Shown: positions 52,845-62,928, numbered from the stretch's first letter. The stretch: DNA of 64,000 bases from an uncultured Cytophagales bacterium (GCA_938039675.1 CALHUI010000001.1:1-64000), one strand, 5' to 3'. Notes: generated by a model from the letters alone, not told the origin. Numbers and translations: made by a program.

Positions 52845-53651
52845 TTATTTCTGATTAAACTGGCTCAATCGGATTTGCGTTAGTTTTTGCTTGGTATTGA
52901 GCGGAAAGTCGCCGTTCATCATCCAGTCGTAGTAAGTAGGTTCTTTCTTAAAAACCTCTAAAACCGGTACGCCTTTGTGTTTACCAAAGTTAAATACCGG
53001 CACACCTTTATTGTCCAGCACAATTCTTCCTGCGAAATCTACCATGTTAGAAGCAGTCAGATTATGCAGCGCCTGTATGTCGTTTTGCACGGGATAGAAC
53101 GGGACACCGTCTTTGCCATTGACAGCCACTTCCTTGTAGTACTCCACCTGCGCATCGAGTACCTCAAAAGTAGCAATAGTATCGGCAAGGGCACTGTGCG
53201 CATTTACTAACTCCTTATGGCAGTAAAATTTATAGGCAGCCGAAAGCGTGCGTGGCTCCATCAGATGAAAAATGCGCTGTGCATCTACCACTTTTCGGGT
53301 ACTTGGGTCAAATTCTACGCCGGCTCTGAGAAATTCTTCAGCCAGCATTGGCAAGTCAAATTTCAATATGTTAAACCCTGCCAAATCGGCACCTTCCAAA
53401 AAATTAGCAAGTTCTTTAGCTACTTGCTTAAAGGTAGGCTTATCCTGCACATCTTCATCATAAATACCATGAATCAGACTTACCTCATAAGGAATGGGAA
53501 TGGTCGGATTGATGCGGGTTTCTTTAGTCAATTGCTCGCCATTGGGCATTACTTTCACAACCGCAATTTCTACGATGCGGTCGGTTGTGATATTTGTGCC
53601 TGTGGTTTCTAAGTCAAAAAAAGCAAGCGGGTTGCGCAGTTTCAGATTCAT
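52845..53651 (-). CDS. DnaQ-type 3'-5' exonuclease with C-terminal DUF3820-like domain
   Basis: The 268-residue protein has the DEDDh exonuclease motifs: Exo I FFDLETTGTN, Exo II GFNILKFDLPML, and Exo III NAHSALADTIATFEVL. After the catalytic domain, a small module VFNFGKHKGVPVLEVFKKEP followed by YYDWMMNGDFP matches the DUF3820/exonuclease X C-terminal pattern (F-G-K-x-x-G-x-x-L). It should trim DNA or RNA ends in repair or RNA processing rather than serve as the polymerase III epsilon subunit. It is co-transcribed with menC. Confidence 0.85.
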   Translation of the reverse strand: MNLKLRNPLAFFDLETTGTNITTDRIVEIAVVKVMPNGEQLTKETRINPTIPIPYEVSLIHGIYDEDVQDKPTFKQVAKELANFLEGADLAGFNILKFDLPMLAEEFLRAGVEFDPSTRKVVDAQRIFHLMEPRTLSAAYKFYCHKELVNAHSALADTIATFEVLDAQVEYYKEVAVNGKDGVPFYPVQNDIQALHNLTASNMVDFAGRIVLDNKGVPVFNFGKHKGVPVLEVFKKEPTYYDWMMNGDFPLNTKQKLTQIRLSQFNQK

Positions 53652-53825
53652 GCCAATTTGTAGCTAAATTAGATACAAATCAAATACAGATTCGCCGAAA
53701 ATGCAATTTTTAGCTGCACTTTACAAAAACTGCAAAATGCTTTACAGCCACCGGCATAAATCTTTTGTTCTTTTGTGGTCAAAAAAACAATCCATAGCAT
53801 GTAATTAGCTTCAAAATAAGAACAA

Positions 53826-53860
53826 AAAACCACTCCTAAAATAAGCGGAGTGGCTTTTTT
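53826..53860. terminator. Bidirectional terminator behind acn
   Basis: CCACTCC (53830-53836) pairs with GGAGTGG (53847-53853), with an A-run before and TTTTTTG after. On the minus strand it follows the acn stop by 20 bases. Confidence 0.7.
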
Positions 53861-53880
53861 GTTTCCAAACTTTGTGTTCC

Positions 53881-56145
53881 TTACTTACCTTTGGCTGCAA
53901 TCAGGTTGAGCGCCGAACCTGCTTTAAACCAGCCGATTTGCTGCTCGTTGTAACTGTGCTTCACAGGGAATTCTTCCACAGAACCATCTGCATGAGTCAG
54001 GCGGATGGTCAGATTTTTACCCGGAGCAAACTCTGTCAAGCCAATTACATCAATAGTATCATCTTCTTGAATTTTGTCGTAATCTTCTTTATTGACAAAA
54101 GTCAGCGCAAGCATGCCTTGTTTTTTCAGGTTGGTTTCGTGGATACGGGCAAAAGATTTTACCAGAATCACGCGAACGCCCAAGTGGCGCGGCTCCATAG
54201 CGGCGTGCTCACGGCTCGAGCCTTCGCCGTAGTTTTCATCACCTACAACGATTGAACCTATGCCTGCCGCTTTGTAGGCGCGTTGTACGGCAGGTACTTC
54301 GCCATATTGGCCTGTCAGTTGATTTTTCACGCTGTTAGTAGCGCCGTTGAAGGCATTCGTAGCACCAATCAGCAGGTTGTTGGAAATATTATCTAAGTGG
54401 CCACGATACTTCAACCAAGGACCAGCCATAGAAATATGGTCGGTAGTACACTTTCCTTTTACCTTGATGAGGAGTTTCAACCCTTTCAAGTCTGTTCCTT
54501 CCCATGGTTTGAAAGGTTCCAGAATCTGTAAGCGCTCAGAAGTCGGACTTACAATTACCTGCACTTTGCTGCCATCTTCTGCCGGAGCTTGGTAGCCGGC
54601 ATCTTCTACCGCATAACCTTTCGGAGGAGCAGTAAGACCTTGTGGCTCATCCAGCATCACTTCCTGACCGTCTTCATTAATGAGTTTGTCTTTCATTGGG
54701 TTGAAAGTCAAATCGCCTGCAATAGCAAACGCCGTTACGATTTCAGGTGAAGCTACGAAGGCATGAGTAGAAGAGAGGCCGTCATTGCGCTTAGCAAAGT
54801 TGCGGTTAAAAGAGGTAATGATAGAGTTGGGTTTGTTGGGGTCGTTTACATGGCGTGCCCATTGACCAATGCAAGGGCCGCACGCATTGGCCAGCACTAC
54901 ACCACCGATTTGGTCAAAAATACTCAGAATACCATCTCGTTCAGCAGTATAGCGCACCTGCTCAGACCCTGGAGTAATTGTAAACTCTGCCTTGGCTTTC
55001 AGCTTTTTATCTACTGCTTGCTTGGCCAAAGAAGCGGCACGGGTCAAATCTTCGTAGGAAGAGTTGGTACAAGAGCCAATCAAACCTACCTCTAACTTGG
55101 CAGGATAACCTTTTTCGCGAACTGCATCCGCAAATTTGGAAAGCGGCCATGCCAAATCGGGTGTATAAGGTCCGTTGACATGCGGCTCTAACTCGTTCAG
55201 ATTGATTTCAATCAGTTGGTCAAAATATTTTTCAGGGTTAGCATAAACATCATCATCGGAGCGCAGGTGAGCCTTGTGTTGCTCGGCAAGCTCTGCCACA
55301 TCCCGACGGCCTGTTGCCACCAAATAATCGTACATGTGCCGGTCATAACCAAAAATAGAAGTTGTAGCACCAATTTCTGCCCCCATGTTGCAGATAGTTC
55401 CTTTGCCTGTGGCAGAAATATTATCCGCACCTTCGCCTAAATATTCTACAATAGCATCAGTGCCGCCTGATACAGTGAGAATGCCTGCTACTTTCAAGAT
55501 AACGTCTTTGGCAGAAGTCCAGCCGCTCATTTTACCGGTGAGTTTCACGCCAATCAGTTTTGGCATTTTTAACTCCCAAGCCATGCCGGCCATCACGTCC
55601 ACCGCATCAGCTCCCCCCACACCAATGGCAACCATGCCCAAACCGCCTGCATTAGGCGTGTGGCTGTCGGTGCCAATCATCATGCCTCCGGGGAAGGCGT
55701 AGTTTTCCAATACTACTTGGTGGATGATACCTGCACCGGGCTTCCAAAAGCCGATGCCGTATTTATTCGATACAGAACTTAAAAACTCATAAACCTCTTT
55801 GTTGGTTTGGTTGGCTACTTTGAGGTCTTCCTTAGCACCTGTTTTTGCCAGAATGAGGTGGTCGCAGTGTACGGTAGAAGGCACGGCCACCTTCGGAATA
55901 CCCGCAGACATAAATTGCAGCAAGGCCATTTGTGCCGTTGCGTCCTGCATGGCTACTCGGTCTGGTGCAAAATCAACATAGGTTTTGCCACGCTCAAAGG
56001 CCGCTAACGGCTGGTCTTTGTATAAGTGAGAATACAATATTTTCTCACTCAACGTCAGAGGTCTTCCCAGCACCTTTCTTGCCGCTTCTATACGCTCGCC
56101 CATGCGCGCGTAAACAGCCTTAATCATTTCTATATCGAATGCCAT
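53881..56145 (-). CDS. acn: Aconitate hydratase (mitochondrial type)
   Basis: The 754-residue protein is an aconitase of the mitochondrial type, shorter than AcnA (about 890). The iron-sulfur ligands lie in [13 protein letters not shown] and [11 protein letters not shown]. Other signatures are [34 protein letters not shown] and [22 protein letters not shown] in the swivel domain. It isomerises citrate to isocitrate in the TCA cycle. The start ATG at 56145 is divergent from murF-alr, and a TATCTTTG box lies 43 bases upstream. It ends at a strong terminator, so it is transcribed alone. Confidence 0.94.
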   Translation of the reverse strand: MAFDIEMIKAVYARMGERIEAARKVLGRPLTLSEKILYSHLYKDQPLAAFERGKTYVDFAPDRVAMQDATAQMALLQFMSAGIPKVAVPSTVHCDHLILAKTGAKEDLKVANQTNKEVYEFLSSVSNKYGIGFWKPGAGIIHQVVLENYAFPGGMMIGTDSHTPNAGGLGMVAIGVGGADAVDVMAGMAWELKMPKLIGVKLTGKMSGWTSAKDVILKVAGILTVSGGTDAIVEYLGEGADNISATGKGTICNMGAEIGATTSIFGYDRHMYDYLVATGRRDVAELAEQHKAHLRSDDDVYANPEKYFDQLIEINLNELEPHVNGPYTPDLAWPLSKFADAVREKGYPAKLEVGLIGSCTNSSYEDLTRAASLAKQAVDKKLKAKAEFTITPGSEQVRYTAERDGILSIFDQIGGVVLANACGPCIGQWARHVNDPNKPNSIITSFNRNFAKRNDGLSSTHAFVASPEIVTAFAIAGDLTFNPMKDKLINEDGQEVMLDEPQGLTAPPKGYAVEDAGYQAPAEDGSKVQVIVSPTSERLQILEPFKPWEGTDLKGLKLLIKVKGKCTTDHISMAGPWLKYRGHLDNISNNLLIGATNAFNGATNSVKNQLTGQYGEVPAVQRAYKAAGIGSIVVGDENYGEGSSREHAAMEPRHLGVRVILVKSFARIHETNLKKQGMLALTFVNKEDYDKIQEDDTIDVIGLTEFAPGKNLTIRLTHADGSVEEFPVKHSYNEQQIGWFKAGSALNLIAAKGK

Positions 56146-56188
56146 TCTCTTAAAAAATTATGGTTTTATTAAAATAGGTTGTCGTTTA

Positions 56189-56196
56189 CAAAGATA
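56189..56196 (-). promoter_or_regulatory. -7 box of acn
   Basis: On the minus strand TATCTTTG matches TAnnTTTG exactly, 43 bases before the acn start. A TTTG 16 bases upstream is slightly closer than the usual 19. Confidence 0.5.
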
Positions 56197-56291
56197 GTTT
56201 AGTAGTACCAAACAAATGAAATCTACAACTAACATTTATTGAAGAAATCTTAGAGCTACACCACCTCCGTAGAAGACCATAAAACATAAAA

Positions 56292-56325
56292 AAACAGTCG
56301 TACCAAATATTGAATACGACTGTTT
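56292..56325. repeat. Perfect inverted repeat between acn and murF-alr
   Basis: AAACAGTCGTA (56292-56302) and TACGACTGTTT (56315-56325) are exact inverse copies with a 12-base loop in a 321-base divergent region that contains no gene. There is no gene end here for it to terminate. An operator or transcript-leader hairpin is possible. Confidence 0.5.
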
Positions 56326-56466
56326 CAACGTTGTTTAAATTTACCCCTTATTAATTATCTTAATGCCACTTGGCCTTAATCCAATTAATAGATATTGCAA
56401 AAGTATATTCTCTTGCTTTGTGTGTAAATCCTGAGAATTACTCAACTTACCTAAGTAGAACTACTC

Positions 56467-58935
56467 ATGCAATTGACTTTTGATAACGCAGAAGACTTTT
56501 ACAGGCTAACCAGAGGAAGACAACTTCAAATAGACAGTCGTTCTATTACGCCTCAAAATGCCGATGAAAGCATATTTGTAGCTCTTCCGGGTAAACATAC
56601 GGACGGACATCAGTTTCTGGCCGATGTACATGCCAAGGGCGTTTGCTTTTTCATTGTTCGTTGGGTGCCCGAAGGGTTAGACGGGTATTTTTTTGTAGCA
56701 GATAACCCGCTGATAGCCTTGCAGGAACTCTGTGCCTTACACAGGCTGCATTTTCACTATCCGGTTGTAGGGATTACAGGAAGTAACGGAAAAACCATCG
56801 TAAAAGAGTGGCTGGCAGAGTTGCTGGCAAAAAAATTTAACATTATCAAAAGTCCTAAAAGTTACAATTCACAGTTAGGCGTACCGCTGTCGGTTTGGCA
56901 AATGGGCAACCGACACAATCTGGCAATTTTTGAGGCCGGTATCTCTACCCGCAACAGCATGAAACCTCTGGCACAAGTAATACGCCCTACTATCGGGATT
57001 TTTACCAATATCGGTACAGCACATGATGAAGGATTTAACAGCAGGAGTGAAAAAATTAGAGAAAAGCTGCAATTATTTAATCAATCGGAAGTGCTGATTT
57101 TTAATAGCGCACAGCAAGAACTGCGCGATGAAATTCTCAATTGGCATTTTTCTCACCCGAACTGCCAACTTATCAGTTGGGGCACCGATGAAAACGATGT
57201 CGTAAAAATCAACATCATAGAAAAAAATACCCAAAAAACGGTACTGGATATCTATTTCAACGCATCGCCCAAGCGCTTACTATTACCGTTTGCCGACTCT
57301 GCCTCACTGGAAAATGTTCTGCATTGCATAGTTGCCATGTGGCATTTGACCAAAGATGCAGATTATATAGACAAATCGCTATCAAAAATATTAAACTCAC
57401 ACATGCAGCCTGCCATGCGTTTGGTGCGAAAAAAGGGTATCAATCGCTGCACATTGATTGATGACAGCTACAACAACGATTTGGCAGGCCTGCGCGTAGC
57501 ACTGGAATTTCTGGCGCTCCATGCAGTGCCTAATCGGCCTCGCACCCTGATTCTGTCCGATATGCTGCAAAGCGGACTTTCGCATGAGGCCATTTACGGC
57601 GAAGTAGAGGCGCTCATCAGTCGTTTTGATGTCAGCCGAATGCTGCTCGTGGGGCAGGAATGGGCGAACTTGCAAGTTTCACCTAATTTGTCCGTACAAA
57701 ATTTTGCCAATACCGCTTCGCTGCTGGCAGCCATTGACCATGCCGAACTTACTTTCATAGAAGAAAATATTCTGATTAAAGGTGCAAGAAGTTTTGGTTT
57801 TGAGCAAATTGTTGCTCGTTTGGAAGAAAAGATACACGGCACGCGTTTAGAAATTAATCTGGATGCGGTTGGGCACAACTTGGGCTATTACAAAAGTTTG
57901 TTGAAACCCGGCGTAAAAATAATGGCAATGGTCAAGGCTTTTGCCTACGGCAGCGGCAGCTATGAAATTGCCCAATATCTGCAACAGAAAGGCTGCGATT
58001 ATTTGGCGGTTGCCTACGCCGATGAAGGCATTACCCTACGACAACAAGGGGTTTCGCTGCCTGTAATGGTAATGAACCCTTCGGCGGACAGTTTCGCTCT
58101 TTTGCACAGCTACCGACTCGAGCCCGAAATTTACGGCTTCCGCATCCTGCAAGAGTGGCTGCGATTCACCGCTGCGGCCGAATCTTCCCTGCCCATCCAC
58201 ATAAAAATAGATACAGGTATGCATCGCTTGGGTTTTTTACCCAATGAAATCGATAGACTTTGTCAAATCATTGAACAACACAAAGACCGCCTATCTATTG
58301 GCGGCATTTTTACGCATCTGGCAGGAGCCGATGAGGAGCGATTGGCAGCGTTCTCGCAACAACAACTGCACTTGTTTGAGTCGGCGGCGGCACAGATAGA
58401 ACGCACCTACGGGAAAACCATGCTGAAATACGCCCTCAATTCGGCCGGTATTGTGCGCTTTCCCGATGCACAGTACGATATGGTTCGGTTGGGTATCGGC
58501 CTGTACGGCATTGAAGCCAACGGTATGCAACAGCCTCATTTACAGGCAGTTGCTACATTAAAAACTACCATTTCGCAAATCAAAAACCTGCAACCGGGCG
58601 ATACGGTCAGTTATGGAAGGCATGGGCAAATCACACATCCCTCGCGCATTGCAACGCTGGCCATTGGCTATGCGGACGGCTATCGGCGCATGTTGGGCAA
58701 CGGCAAAGGTCACTTCTGGATTCACGGCAAAAAAGCCCCCACAGTCGGGCGCATTTGTATGGACATGTGCATGGCAGACATTACGCAAATCCCCGAAGCG
58801 CAGGAGGGCGACGAGGCATTGGTTTTTTACGATGCGGAAACACTGCAACAACTTGCCAATCAGTTAGATACAATCCCCTATGAGATATTGACGGGTATCG
58901 GCGAGCGTGTGAAGCGGATTTATTTTTCGGCGTAG
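56467..58935 (+). CDS. Bifunctional MurF (UDP-MurNAc-tripeptide:D-Ala-D-Ala ligase) and alanine racemase
   Basis: The 822-residue protein is the MurF-Alr fusion typical of Bacteroidota. Residues 1 to about 455 form MurF, with ATP-binding GITGSNGKTIVKEW, FEAGISTRNSM and the C-terminal IDDSYNNDLAGLRVAL. Residues from about 460 form alanine racemase, with the PLP lysine in MAMVKAFAYGSGSYE, KIDTGMHRLGF, and TLAIGYADGYRRMLGNG. The racemase makes D-alanine, which after ligation to D-Ala-D-Ala is joined to UDP-MurNAc-tripeptide by MurF, so one protein covers two steps of cell wall precursor synthesis. A separate D-Ala-D-Ala ligase is needed and is not in the window. Confidence 0.94.
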   Translation: MQLTFDNAEDFYRLTRGRQLQIDSRSITPQNADESIFVALPGKHTDGHQFLADVHAKGVCFFIVRWVPEGLDGYFFVADNPLIALQELCALHRLHFHYPVVGITGSNGKTIVKEWLAELLAKKFNIIKSPKSYNSQLGVPLSVWQMGNRHNLAIFEAGISTRNSMKPLAQVIRPTIGIFTNIGTAHDEGFNSRSEKIREKLQLFNQSEVLIFNSAQQELRDEILNWHFSHPNCQLISWGTDENDVVKINIIEKNTQKTVLDIYFNASPKRLLLPFADSASLENVLHCIVAMWHLTKDADYIDKSLSKILNSHMQPAMRLVRKKGINRCTLIDDSYNNDLAGLRVALEFLALHAVPNRPRTLILSDMLQSGLSHEAIYGEVEALISRFDVSRMLLVGQEWANLQVSPNLSVQNFANTASLLAAIDHAELTFIEENILIKGARSFGFEQIVARLEEKIHGTRLEINLDAVGHNLGYYKSLLKPGVKIMAMVKAFAYGSGSYEIAQYLQQKGCDYLAVAYADEGITLRQQGVSLPVMVMNPSADSFALLHSYRLEPEIYGFRILQEWLRFTAAAESSLPIHIKIDTGMHRLGFLPNEIDRLCQIIEQHKDRLSIGGIFTHLAGADEERLAAFSQQQLHLFESAAAQIERTYGKTMLKYALNSAGIVRFPDAQYDMVRLGIGLYGIEANGMQQPHLQAVATLKTTISQIKNLQPGDTVSYGRHGQITHPSRIATLAIGYADGYRRMLGNGKGHFWIHGKKAPTVGRICMDMCMADITQIPEAQEGDEALVFYDAETLQQLANQLDTIPYEILTGIGERVKRIYFSA

Positions 58936-58940
58936 ATACA

Positions 58941-58973
58941 TTGACCATTTTACTCAATAATCACGTACCTTTG
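58941..58973 (+). promoter_or_regulatory. Promoter of the M16 peptidase gene
   Basis: TTG (58941-58943), 22 bases, then TACCTTTG (58966-58973). The start codon follows only 8 bases later, so the transcript should have almost no leader. Confidence 0.6.
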
Positions 58974-58981
58974 CAAGTCCT

Positions 58982-60217
58982 ATGAAAGATTATGAACTCT
59001 ACGAGTTTCCTTCAGGTTTGCGTTTGGTACACAAGCGCATAACTCATACCAAAATTGCTCATTGCGGCATTATTCTGGATGTAGGCAGCCGCGATGAACG
59101 CCCCCACGAGCAGGGAATTGCCCATTTTTGGGAACACATGGCATTTAAGGGCACGGAAAAACGCAAAGCGTACCATATACTAAGCCGTCTGGAAGACGTA
59201 GGCGGCGAACTCAATGCCTATACTACTAAAGAAAAGGTGTGCTTTCACGCTTCGGTGATGGAGCAACATTTTGAAAAGGCACTGGAACTGCTGGCAGACA
59301 TTGCTTTCCATTCCACTTTTCCCGAAAAAGAGATTGAAAAAGAGAAAACGGTAATTTTAGAGGAAATGGCGATGTACGAAGATGACCCCGCCGATGCCAT
59401 ATACGATGCGTTTGATGAAATCCTGTTCCCCGGACATCCGTTGGGCCGGAATATCGTGGGAACAACGGCAAGCGTGGGCAGCTTCACACGGCAGCATTTT
59501 TTGGAATTTGTGCGCGGGAATATGCAAAACAGCCGCATTGTAATATCTGTTACAGGAAATATTCCCTTTGAAAAAGTCAAATATTTTGCAGAAAAATACC
59601 TGAGCGATTTGCCTCAGTTCAATGCTTCGCTCAATAGGCAAAAACCGCAGCGTTACACCCCCCAAAGCTTCGTACAGCACCGCCCCATCCATCAGGCACA
59701 TTACCTCATTGGCGGACATGCTTACAGCCTATACGATGAAAAACGCATCCCGTTTTTTATGCTTAACAACCTACTGGGCGGGCCGGGCATGAATTCACGC
59801 CTCAACATGAGCCTGCGCGAGAAACACGGTTTGGTTTACAGCGTAGACTCGGGCTATAACATCTACTTAGATGCCGGAACATTCAGCATTTACTTTGCCA
59901 CAGACCCCAATACCCTCAACAAGTGCAAAGGTTTGGTAATGAAAGAGTTGCAGAAACTGCGCGAACAACCGCTTGGCACTTTGCAATTGCAACGCAGCAA
60001 GCAGCAACTGATGGGACAACTTGCCATGGCAGAGGAAAGCAACCACGCAATGATGCTCATGATGGGCAAAAGCATATTAGACCTCGGGCGCGTAGAAAGC
60101 CTGAACGATATTTTCGGGCGAATTGAACGTATTAAGGCAACCGACTTGCAGGAAATCGCCTGTGAGGTTTTTGTAGAAGAACGCCTCAGCGAACTTGTTT
60201 TCATGCCTGAAAAATAA
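58982..60217 (+). CDS. M16 (insulinase-like) zinc metallopeptidase
   Basis: The 411-residue protein has the inverted zinc motif HxxEH at His48, Glu51 and His52 (AHFWEHMAFKG), with the further ligand glutamate in KEKTVILEEMAMYED. The inactive-like C-terminal domain contains GGPGMNSRLNMSLREKHGLVYSV. It matches the single-chain processing-peptidase-like group. No signal peptide is visible, so it is probably cytoplasmic. The substrate is unknown. It has its own promoter inside the short gap after murF-alr and lies 240 bases before exbB. Confidence 0.88.
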   Translation: MKDYELYEFPSGLRLVHKRITHTKIAHCGIILDVGSRDERPHEQGIAHFWEHMAFKGTEKRKAYHILSRLEDVGGELNAYTTKEKVCFHASVMEQHFEKALELLADIAFHSTFPEKEIEKEKTVILEEMAMYEDDPADAIYDAFDEILFPGHPLGRNIVGTTASVGSFTRQHFLEFVRGNMQNSRIVISVTGNIPFEKVKYFAEKYLSDLPQFNASLNRQKPQRYTPQSFVQHRPIHQAHYLIGGHAYSLYDEKRIPFFMLNNLLGGPGMNSRLNMSLREKHGLVYSVDSGYNIYLDAGTFSIYFATDPNTLNKCKGLVMKELQKLREQPLGTLQLQRSKQQLMGQLAMAEESNHAMMLMMGKSILDLGRVESLNDIFGRIERIKATDLQEIACEVFVEERLSELVFMPEK

Positions 60218-60458
60218 TTGGCACGATAATTTGTTATTTTACCGTTGTTTACTTGTGCTTTTCCAATAATGGAAGCTGCGTAAACACAGCAATAACATCG
60301 GATTTGCAGCAAGCAGTAAGCACGGCACGCTGCTAAATGCCTGCTATAACAAAATTGGTACTGAAAACTTGCTGCCAATCGCGCAAAATTCAAAAAAACT
60401 TATCTTATTTAGCGACAAACAACCCATTACCCCGATTTTAAACCCAACAAATTCAACT

Positions 60459-61133
60459 ATGCTACTCTTGCAGGCAGATACCTTAGCCGACAGTGGCTAT
60501 GATGTTCAGGATGAAATTTCACTAATTAGCCTCTTAATGAAAGGCGGACTTATTATGATTCCACTGGCACTGCTTGGCGCCGCCGCTATCTTTATTTTTA
60601 TCGAACGCTATCTGAATATCACGCGGGCTTCTCAAAACCCCGAAGAACTTTTTGAAAAAGTCAAAAAAGCAGTGCTGGAAGGCAATGTGCAAAAAGCCCG
60701 CGCCATCTGTGCAAAGGAAGATAACCCCATTTCACGAATGTTAGACCGCGGTATCGGCAAACTTGGCTTTGATATGAAGAGCATAGAAGCTACCGTAGAA
60801 AACGCTGCTAAATTGGAAATTTACCGATTGGAAAAAAATTTAGGCATTTTGGCGACTATCTCCGGCGCAGCACCTATGATTGGTTTTTTCGGCACGGTAA
60901 CCGGTATGATTTCGGCTTTTATCGCCATTGCGCAGCAGGAAGGCTCCGTAAGCCCCAAACTGCTTTCCTCCGGCATCTACGAGGCTATGATTACAACCGC
61001 CGTGGGCTTGTTTGTAGGTATTATCGCCTATGTAGGCTATAACTACTTGGTAACGCAAATTCAGAAGGTAATCTACAACATGGAGCTTACCACCATCGAG
61101 TTCATGGAATTGCTGGAACGCCCCCATGCCTAA
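60459..61133 (+). CDS. exbB: ExbB/TolQ-type proton channel subunit
   Basis: From the ATG at 60459 (MLLLQADTLADSG) the protein has 224 residues. Three membrane segments are seen: LIMIPLALLGAAAIFIFIE, then GILATISGAAPMIGFFGTVTGMISAF and EAMITTAVGLFVGIIAYVGYNYL. The second has the GFFGTVTGM motif of the MotA/TolQ/ExbB family. It uses the proton gradient to drive TonB or a similar protein at the inner membrane. It is followed 52 bases later by exbD and then a TonB-like gene. The frame is open 90 bases upstream, but that part is not family-like. Confidence 0.9.
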   Translation: MLLLQADTLADSGYDVQDEISLISLLMKGGLIMIPLALLGAAAIFIFIERYLNITRASQNPEELFEKVKKAVLEGNVQKARAICAKEDNPISRMLDRGIGKLGFDMKSIEATVENAAKLEIYRLEKNLGILATISGAAPMIGFFGTVTGMISAFIAIAQQEGSVSPKLLSSGIYEAMITTAVGLFVGIIAYVGYNYLVTQIQKVIYNMELTTIEFMELLERPHA

Positions 61134-61185
61134 TCAGGGTCTATACAATTGATTGACAACCAGTTACATTTAATCCTGAAAACTT

Positions 61186-61590
61186 ATGGCACTTGGTTCA
61201 AAAAATAAAATCAGCCCAGACTTCAACATGTCTTCTATGACGGACATGGTTTTTCTGTTACTCATTTTCTTCTTACTAACCTCCAACTTTGTTACCCCCT
61301 CAGGGCTGAATATCAACCTGCCTACCAGCAAAGCAGGCGGTAAGGTGATTCCTAAAATCAGCGTCAGTGTAAAAAAAGGCAGAGGAGGAGAAATAATGTA
61401 CTTTGTCAATGAGATAGGCGTTAATTACAACCGTTTGGAACGCGAACTGCGCACACAGCTGCACAACCGCGAAGACGGAGTAGTTGTTTTGCAAATAGAT
61501 AAAGACGTTCCCGTACAATACTTAGTGGATGTAGCGGGTATAGCTGCCAAACTGAAAGCAAAGGTTTCGATTGCTACCAAACCCGATTAG
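61186..61590 (+). CDS. exbD: ExbD/TolR-type biopolymer transport protein
   Basis: The 134-residue protein has the ExbD layout. A short cytoplasmic end (SKNKISPDFNMSSM) is followed by TDMVFLLLIFFLLTSNFV, with the membrane aspartate (TDM) that carries protons, and then a periplasmic domain (LNINLPTSKAGGKV to VDVAGIAAKLKAKVSIATKPD). It works with ExbB and TonB. The gene ends 2 bases before the TonB-like gene, so translation is probably coupled. Confidence 0.92.
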   Translation: MALGSKNKISPDFNMSSMTDMVFLLLIFFLLTSNFVTPSGLNINLPTSKAGGKVIPKISVSVKKGRGGEIMYFVNEIGVNYNRLERELRTQLHNREDGVVVLQIDKDVPVQYLVDVAGIAAKLKAKVSIATKPD

Positions 61591-61592
61591 CC

Positions 61593-62453
61593 ATGAACAG
61601 CCTACAACGCGAAGCCAAAGACCGCCGGATAGCAGGCATTCTCACCCTGATAATCTATGCTATCCTGTTGGCTATTTTCATTTTTACAGTCGTGTGGAAA
61701 CGCCCTGACCCGCCTCCGTTTGTTCCTACCTTGGAGATTGAGGGAGGGGTTAATTTTGGTAAAGACAACGCGGGCAGCGGCAAAGTTCAGAGCCGGTCAA
61801 AAGCTAACAACAACAAAAACTTAGAAGATGCACGCCCTTCGGTTACCCGCCCTGCTGCAACCAGTGAGAGTAAACCTGTTAAGCAGCCGGTCGAGCGCAC
61901 GCCCGAAAGAGTAGAGCAACCTACGGCACAGCCTGTAACCACTGAAGACCGCAACAGTCCCGATGTACGTGAGGAAAAAAAGCCATCTACGCAGCCTGTA
62001 ACTACCCGCCATTCGGAGCAGCTGCAAAAATCGGAGCAACCGAGCAATATAGATAGCGGCAAGGGAACAGGCGATAAAAACACGGCCAATAGTAACGGCG
62101 ATGTATCGGGGGCGACAGGCGACCAAGGAAAACCGGATGGCAGCCTCAATAACGATGCGCTGTTAGGAAGCGGCGGCGGAAGCGGCACCTCATTAGACAT
62201 CGCCGGCTGGACGTGGGATACTAAACCTGTGGTCAATGACCGCACCGGAGAAACGGGAAGGTTGGAGTTTGAAATCCGCGTGGACAGAAATGGAGAAGTA
62301 GTCGGCATTCGGCTGCTCTACCGTTCGGTTAGTCCCTCAATCGCACGATTATATGAGGAAGCCTTGAAAGAAGTATCTTTTCGCCCTACGTCGGGCGGAA
62401 GCAGACCTTCTGTTACAGTGGGCAAAGTTGTTTTCAACATCACAGCGCGCTGA
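61593..62453 (+). CDS. TonB-like energy transducer
   Basis: The 286-residue protein has one N-terminal membrane segment (AGILTLIIYAILLAIFIFTVVW) and a long linker of about 130 residues rich in Pro, Ser, Thr, Glu and Lys. The C-terminal domain (GRLEFEIRVDRNGEVVGIRLLYRSVSPSIARLYEEALKEVSFRP) resembles the TonB/TolA C-terminal fold, although the classic YP motif is missing. It would transmit energy from ExbB/ExbD to outer-membrane receptors or another outer-membrane process. No TonB-dependent receptor is in the window. Confidence 0.75.
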   Translation: MNSLQREAKDRRIAGILTLIIYAILLAIFIFTVVWKRPDPPPFVPTLEIEGGVNFGKDNAGSGKVQSRSKANNNKNLEDARPSVTRPAATSESKPVKQPVERTPERVEQPTAQPVTTEDRNSPDVREEKKPSTQPVTTRHSEQLQKSEQPSNIDSGKGTGDKNTANSNGDVSGATGDQGKPDGSLNNDALLGSGGGSGTSLDIAGWTWDTKPVVNDRTGETGRLEFEIRVDRNGEVVGIRLLYRSVSPSIARLYEEALKEVSFRPTSGGSRPSVTVGKVVFNITAR

Positions 62454-62500
62454 AATCAATCCATCAAATAGCAGAAAGAATCATTGATTTTTCAGCATAA
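62449..62500 (+). terminator. Hairpin at the end of the exbB-exbD-tonB operon
   Basis: GCTGAAATCAAT (62449-62460) pairs with 62483-62496, with a two-base bulge. It overlaps the last codons of the TonB-like gene and stands just before the convergent STAS-like gene. Confidence 0.45.
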
Positions 62501-62538
62501 CTCTTTTTGTGTCAAGATTAAACAATTACTTAAACGCC

Positions 62539-62928
62539 CTACGATAATTGCAACCGCTTAGCTGCCTCTGCAAGGCCCTCTTCCACACTTTTTACCACTA
62601 CGTACGGTGCCGGCAACGGCGTAATGAGCAATATAGCATCCAAAATAAAGCGCACCATCATATTGGGAATGACAAAAACAAAGCATTTTTGCACTTCCCC
62701 TATCAGCGCCTCGTGTTGTTTGAGCCAGTTTCCTTGCTTAATTCGGAACTCTGACCCTAAGTATTTCACCTTAGTTGCATCAAACACAAAACTTACGGGC
62801 TGCCGCCGTGCATAGATTTTGTACATGGTATCGAGATAAGCGTCAAACTCCTCATGCGTAGGTTCTTTTTCGCTGAAAGTAATCAATACAATAGGCAGGT
62901 TGCTTTCATCAAAAGTAGCATAGTCCAT
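62539..62928 (-). CDS. STAS/SpoIIAA-like small protein
   Basis: From the ATG at 62928 (MDYATFDESNLPIVLITF) the protein has 129 residues. Strands at LPIVLITFSE and VSFVFDATKVKYLGSEFRIKQ, a helix with LKQHEALIGEVQKCFVFVIPN, and a final helix KSVEEGLAEAAKRLQ give the SpoIIAA-like layout also seen at 49434-49835. Function unknown. It follows the MlaF gene on the same strand after 59 bases and could be part of the same transcript. Confidence 0.6.
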   Translation of the reverse strand: MDYATFDESNLPIVLITFSEKEPTHEEFDAYLDTMYKIYARRQPVSFVFDATKVKYLGSEFRIKQGNWLKQHEALIGEVQKCFVFVIPNMMVRFILDAILLITPLPAPYVVVKSVEEGLAEAAKRLQLS

